Assembly: GCA_902489665.1 (NCBI GenBank)
Contig: CABUAT010000001.1
Coordinates: 1 to 64,000, forward strand
Source: an uncultured Collinsella sp.
GTDB lineage: Bacteria; Actinomycetota; Coriobacteriia; Coriobacteriales; Coriobacteriaceae
Length of the DNA stretch: 64,000 nt
Direction of reading: 5' to 3'
Shown: in pieces, positions 60,335 through 64,000 of the stretch
How positions within the stretch are numbered: position 1 is the stretch's first letter
How the letters are laid out: every line of letters begins with the position of its first letter
The notes under the pieces: generated by a model
The model's input: only the letters and a program-made list of their open reading frames with translations
What the model was told of the DNA's origin: nothing
Database searches by the model: none
Translations under genes and position numbers: made by a program

Positions 60335-61714
60335 CTAATGCACAAACATGCGCACGAACTTGTGCTTCCAGCTTGCGTAGGGCGCATACCGAAACGGCAC
60401 GTCCGGCCACGTTGCCTTGTTCACGACGCTCTTCTTGTGGCTAAACGTATCGAAGCTCTCGCGGCCATGGTACTGCCCCATACCGCTCGCGCCCATGCCG
60501 CCAAAGCCCATATGGCTCGTAGCCAAGTGCATGATGGTGTCGTTGACGCAGCCGCCGCCAAAGGGCACGTAGCGCACAAAGCGCTGTTGAACCGTACGGT
60601 CCTGGCTAAAGATATACAGGGCCAGCGGCGTCGGACGATCCGTAATAAACGCTTCGGCCTCGTCTAGGCTCTCAAACGTCAGCACCGGCAAGATGGGGCC
60701 GAAAATCTCCTCCTGCATCACGGCGTCATCGGGGGTCACGCCGTCCAAAATCGTAGGCTCGATCTTGAGCGACGTCTCGCGCGCGGTACCTCCAAGCACG
60801 ACCTTATCGGGATCGATCAGCCCGCGCGCACGCGCAAAATGCTTGGCGTTGACGATATGCCCGTAGTCCTCGTTATCGAGCGGATGCTCGCCAAACATAC
60901 GGCGGGCCTCCTCCTTGATAAGGTCCAGCAGCTCGTCGTGCACGCGCGCATCGACCAACAGGTAGTCGGGCGCCACGCAGGTCTGCCCCACGTTGAGCCA
61001 TTTACCAAAGGCGATACGCCGTGCCGCAACCTTCAAGTTTGCCGTCGCATCCACGATGCAGGGACTCTTTCCGCCCAGTTCAAGCGTCACAGGCGTAAGG
61101 TTTTTACTTGCGCGCTCCATAACGAGTTTGCCGACCGGAACGCTACCGGTAAAGAAGATCTTGTCCCAGTGCTCATCGAGCAGCGCTTCGTTCTCGGCGC
61201 GCCCGCCCTCGACAACCGTCACCAGGCGCGGATCAAATGCCTCTTCACAGATTTGCCTGAGCACCGCGCTCGATGCCGGAGCATAGGCGCTCGGCTTGAT
61301 GACCACGGTATTGCCCGCGGCAAGGGCGCCAGCGAGCGGCTCGAGCGTCAGCAAAAACGGATAGTTCCAGGGCACCATGATGAGCGTGACGCCATAGGGC
61401 ACGGTTTGCGTTTTGCACACGCTCACGGCGTTAGCGAGGTCGCACGGACGCAGGCGCGGACGACTCCATCGAACCACGTGAGCGATCTGATGTCGAATCT
61501 CGGAAAGCGATGTGCCAATCTCGCACATATAGGCCTCGTCATGCGACTTTCCCAAATCGGTCTTGAGCGCATGAGCGATATCGGCCTCGTGGGCCCGCAC
61601 CGCATCGCGTAAACTCACGAGCGCGCGACGTCGAGCATCGACATCAAACGTGGCGTGCGTCTTAAAGTAGGCGCGCTGATCGCCGACGATGCGCGCAATT
61701 TCCTCGGTGTTCAT
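60335..61714 (-). CDS. Aldehyde dehydrogenase (NAD(P)-dependent)
   Basis: A 459-residue ALDH. MVPWNYPFLLTLEPLAGALAAG and FFTGSVPVGKLV are the cofactor-binding parts. The catalytic Glu is in LELGGKSP (about 207) and the catalytic Cys in GQTCVAPDY (about 241). The length and the C-terminal hydrophobic tail are close to class 3-like enzymes that oxidise medium-chain aldehydes. It follows the iron alcohol dehydrogenase by nine bases, so together they may interconvert alcohol, aldehyde and acid. Confidence 0.93.
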   Translation of the reverse strand: MNTEEIARIVGDQRAYFKTHATFDVDARRRALVSLRDAVRAHEADIAHALKTDLGKSHDEAYMCEIGTSLSEIRHQIAHVVRWSRPRLRPCDLANAVSVCKTQTVPYGVTLIMVPWNYPFLLTLEPLAGALAAGNTVVIKPSAYAPASSAVLRQICEEAFDPRLVTVVEGGRAENEALLDEHWDKIFFTGSVPVGKLVMERASKNLTPVTLELGGKSPCIVDATANLKVAARRIAFGKWLNVGQTCVAPDYLLVDARVHDELLDLIKEEARRMFGEHPLDNEDYGHIVNAKHFARARGLIDPDKVVLGGTARETSLKIEPTILDGVTPDDAVMQEEIFGPILPVLTFESLDEAEAFITDRPTPLALYIFSQDRTVQQRFVRYVPFGGGCVNDTIMHLATSHMGFGGMGASGMGQYHGRESFDTFSHKKSVVNKATWPDVPFRYAPYASWKHKFVRMFVH

Positions 61715-61723
61715 GGCACCCTC

Positions 61724-62944
61724 CTAGTTCTCGTCCTCAAACATACCACCCGCGACGACCTCGTACATACGCTCGAGCTCCAAGCGGTCCATCAAAAGCG
61801 GAACGGGGTACAGCGGATTGGCCTCGGCATCGGCATGCGCCGCCATCTCGGGAATGTCGGAGCGGCGAATGCCCGAGACATATTTGGGGATTCCCAGGAT
61901 CTCGTTCATGCGGTCGACCCAATCGAAAAAGGCCTCGGCCGCAAGACTATCCTGCGCGGTAGCCGGCGCAATGCCCGCCATGCGAGCAAGATCGGCAAGC
62001 TTGGGGGCGGCGGCGTCACCATAAGCGCGAAGCATGTGCGGCAGGATGATCGCGTTGGCCAAACCGTGCGGAATTCCGTATCGGCCGCCCAGACTGTGCG
62101 CGATGGCATGCACATATCCGACATAGGAGCGGGTAAACGCAACGCCCGCCTTATACGCCGCCGAAAGCATATTGCGACGAGCGCGCATGTCGTCACCATG
62201 CTCATAGGCCTCGAGCAAATTGTCGTGGATAAGCTGCACCGCCTGTCGCGCCATCTTGCGCGTATAGGGCGTGGTGCTTCGCCCGATAAAGGCCTCAACG
62301 GCATGCGTCAGGGCGTCCATGCCCGTCTGCCCCGTAATGGAAGCGGGCAAGCCGCACGTAAACTCGGGGTCGTGGACTGCAAAACGCGGGATGAGCACAA
62401 AGTCGTTAATGGGGTATTTGTAGTGCGTCCCGTCATCGGTAATTACCGCCGCAAGCGTGACTTCGCTTCCCGTACCGGCGGTAGTGGGAACGGCGATGAG
62501 CAGCGGCAGGCGACGATGAATCCGCAGCAGGCCGCGCATCTTGTTGATGGGCTTGTTTGGCTGCGCAATGCGTGCGCCCACGCCCTTGGCACAGTCCATG
62601 GCCGAGCCACCGCCAAAGCCGATAATGGCCTGGCAGGCGCTCTCTCGATACAGGGACGCCGCTTCTTCCACGTTTGAAACCGTGGGGTTTGCACGCGTTT
62701 CGGCATAGACCGTAACGCCAATCCCCCTGGATGCGAGCGCCGTCTCGAGCGGTGCCGTGAGCCCCAGACGGGCAATGCCGGGATCCGTCACGATAAGGAC
62801 CTTCTGGATCGAGCGCTTTTGAAGCACCGCGGGCACATCCTCGGCATGCTCTAAAATGCGCGGCTCGGTATAGGGCAGGATCGGCAATGCAATGCGAAAA
62901 ACCGTCTGATATGTTCGGCACCAGGCACGACGGGCTAGATGCAT
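61724..62944 (-). CDS. Iron-containing alcohol dehydrogenase
   Basis: A 406-residue group III alcohol dehydrogenase. GFGGGSAMDCAKGVG is the NAD-binding loop, PTTAGTGSEVTLAAVI follows, and the metal ligands are in GMDALTHAVEAF and HAIAHSLGGRYGIPHGLAN. An N-terminal extension of about 20 residues (MHLARRAWCRTYQTV) precedes the usual start. AAGGAG precedes the ATG. It is first in the two-gene dehydrogenase operon. A 16-base palindrome stands just upstream. Confidence 0.93.
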   Translation of the reverse strand: MHLARRAWCRTYQTVFRIALPILPYTEPRILEHAEDVPAVLQKRSIQKVLIVTDPGIARLGLTAPLETALASRGIGVTVYAETRANPTVSNVEEAASLYRESACQAIIGFGGGSAMDCAKGVGARIAQPNKPINKMRGLLRIHRRLPLLIAVPTTAGTGSEVTLAAVITDDGTHYKYPINDFVLIPRFAVHDPEFTCGLPASITGQTGMDALTHAVEAFIGRSTTPYTRKMARQAVQLIHDNLLEAYEHGDDMRARRNMLSAAYKAGVAFTRSYVGYVHAIAHSLGGRYGIPHGLANAIILPHMLRAYGDAAAPKLADLARMAGIAPATAQDSLAAEAFFDWVDRMNEILGIPKYVSGIRRSDIPEMAAHADAEANPLYPVPLLMDRLELERMYEVVAGGMFEDEN

Positions 62945-62962
62945 AAAGGAAACTCCTTCATT

Positions 62963-62978
62963 TGTTGATAGGTCAACA
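62963..62978. promoter_or_regulatory. Palindromic operator candidate upstream of the alcohol dehydrogenase
   Basis: TGTTGATAGGTCAACA, a 6-4-6 inverted repeat, lies 19 bases before the alcohol dehydrogenase start, in the leader. A second half-like copy (ATCAATCAACA) lies near 63034-63044. MarR-like regulators bind sites of this TTGA-n-TCAA form; no regulator gene is adjacent. Confidence 0.45.
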
Positions 62979-63088
62979 TTTGCTCGCCCGATTGTACTCA
63001 GCGGCGGTCAAAGACGGCCTGCCAATCGTTAATCAATCAACATCTTCATATCTCAAAATTGTTTTATTAAAAATCATTCCTAATAGGC

Positions 63089-63165
63089 TTCACATTTGGT
63101 TGCATTTATGGATAATAGAACTCGTCAAGACGCACGTCCGGAGAGGGCCCTTACGGGACCGGACG
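63089..63165 (+). promoter_or_regulatory. Promoter and structured 5' leader of the rubrerythrin
   Basis: TTCACA (63089-63094) and GATAAT (63111-63116) are spaced by 16 bases in an AT-rich setting, unlike the flanks. A leader hairpin follows (CGTCCGG at 63135 against CCGGACG ending 63165), leaving about 35 bases to the start codon. The hairpin may stabilise the message or regulate it. Confidence 0.5.
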
Positions 63166-63200
63166 AGCGCGCAATCGCCATCGATCGAAAGGATCGAATC

Positions 63201-63761
63201 ATGAAGTTTGTTTGCCCCGTTTGCGGTTATGTGGAAGAGTTCGACGGCGACCAGCTGCCCGAGGATTTTAAGTGCCCCCAGTGCGGCGTTCCCGGTTCTC
63301 GTTTCCTGAAGCAGGAGGAGGGCCAGCTCGAGTGGGCCGCCGAGCACGTCGTGGGCGTCGCCAAGATGGAGGGTGTCTCTGAGGACATCGTTGCCGACCT
63401 GCGCGCCAACTTTGAGGGCGAGTGCTCCGAGGTCGGTATGTACCTGGCCATGGCTCGCGTCGCTCATCGCGAGGGCTATCCCGAGATCGGCCTGTACTGG
63501 GAGAAGGCTGCCCACGAGGAGGCCGAGCATGCCGCCAAGTTCGCCGAGCTCCTGGGCGAGGTCGTGACCGACTCCACCAAGAAGAACCTCGAGATGCGCG
63601 TTGAGGCCGAGAACGGCGCCACCGCCGGCAAGACCGATCTTGCCAAGCGTGCCAAGGCCGCCGGCCTCGATGCCATCCACGACACCGTGCACGAGATGGC
63701 TCGCGACGAGGCCCGCCACGGCAAGGCTTTCGCCGGCCTGCTCAAGCGCTACTTTGGCTAA
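63201..63761 (+). CDS. Reverse rubrerythrin (N-terminal rubredoxin, NADH peroxidase type)
   Basis: A 186-residue diiron peroxidase. The rubredoxin domain is at the N-terminus, with Cys pairs at 5/8 and 25/28, instead of at the C-terminus as in classical rubrerythrin. The ferritin-like domain (about 45-186) carries the ligands in [26 protein letters not shown] and [12 protein letters not shown]. Such reverse rubrerythrins reduce hydrogen peroxide with electrons from NADH and protect strict anaerobes from oxygen. GAAAGGATCG precedes the ATG. It has its own promoter and terminator. Confidence 0.95.
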   Translation: MKFVCPVCGYVEEFDGDQLPEDFKCPQCGVPGSRFLKQEEGQLEWAAEHVVGVAKMEGVSEDIVADLRANFEGECSEVGMYLAMARVAHREGYPEIGLYWEKAAHEEAEHAAKFAELLGEVVTDSTKKNLEMRVEAENGATAGKTDLAKRAKAAGLDAIHDTVHEMARDEARHGKAFAGLLKRYFG

Positions 63762-63795
63762 GCCAAACGCCTGAGACATAACCTCAAGCTCGATG

Positions 63796-63826
63796 AGGCC
63801 CGGACCGTATTGGTTCGGGCCTTTTT
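63796..63826 (+). terminator. Terminator of the rubrerythrin gene
   Basis: AGGCCCGGACC pairs with GGTTCGGGCCT around a five-base loop, followed by TTTTC. It lies 35 bases past the stop codon. Confidence 0.9.
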
Positions 63827-63892
63827 CGTGCCTCATGAACTTGTTAACGCCCTGAAATAGGACCGCCTTCGGCATCGGCTTCTCGTCAAAAA

Positions 63893-64000
63893 CTAAGTGA
63901 GTAGACTTTTTGGAACTTGCCGAGCACGCCATCCATATTGCTTTATAAAGCCGCAGGTAAATGACTTGTTGCAAAACGGCTTGGTCGCCAAAGTGCCAAA
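63893..64000. repeat. MITE-like palindromic element (copy 2, cut by window end)
   Basis: Starts CTAAGTGAGTAGACTTTTT, the same terminal sequence as the element at 54172, then GCCGAGCAC. The centre again has GCCGCAGGTA and CTTGTTGCAAAA. The right end lies beyond the window, so whether the terminal inverted repeat is complete cannot be seen. The centre has drifted more than the end. Confidence 0.8.

Overview
The window looks like a chromosomal segment of a GC-rich, anaerobic member of the Coriobacteriia, most likely Collinsella or a close relative. That assignment is an inference from gene content (reverse rubrerythrin, Etf-linked dehydrogenase, DUF3516 helicase, LAQTG-type surface protein), strong GC bias in third codon positions, and intergenic palindromes of a kind I associate with Collinsella. 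I saw no rRNA, tRNA, CRISPR array, intact transposase or prophage.

Layout. 158-6593 (minus): a RecJ nuclease fused to a RecQ-like helicase, the RelA/SpoT stringent-response enzyme and a metallo-beta-lactamase-fold hydrolase. 6868-8613: a BASS transporter and CutC. 8673-12805 is an accessory patch. It has three stacked palindromes, a PadR-DUF1700-DUF4097 envelope-stress-type operon whose last gene is cut short against ParB-like debris, then an AraC/GyrI regulator with an MFS exporter of unusually high GC. 13339-19638 (minus): a complete branched-chain amino acid ABC importer with two tandem substrate-binding lipoproteins. 19890-29200: homoserine dehydrogenase, an SDR oxidoreductase, a striking array of six exact 62-bp hairpin repeats, a Na+/H+ antiporter, single-chain PurL and an EamA transporter.

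29303-37380: a membrane diguanylate cyclase, a 2-keto-3-deoxygluconate permease, AzlCD, an HD phosphohydrolase, and an FAD dehydrogenase-EtfB-EtfA(ferredoxin) operon that resembles electron-confurcating lactate dehydrogenase. 37726-40932: five unknown genes, four with signal or anchor sequences and one with a sortase-like tail. 41051-47475: a DUF554 membrane protein and then a three-gene operon (TerB_N/TerB_C protein, BrxD-like ATPase, Lhr/BrxHI-like helicase), the best candidate for an under-described (probably defence or nucleic-acid-processing) system.

47502-57098: a spermidine-synthase-like protein, Elp3, an XRE-DUF4097 envelope pair, a methyltransferase, TrmB and a DUF3516 helicase, with a 123-bp MITE-like palindrome between the last two. 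57177-63761: a DUF2130 coiled-coil/nuclease-like protein, a phosphoesterase, a 59-residue protein, a HIRAN protein, an aldehyde/alcohol dehydrogenase operon and a reverse rubrerythrin. A second, truncated copy of the MITE-like element closes the window.
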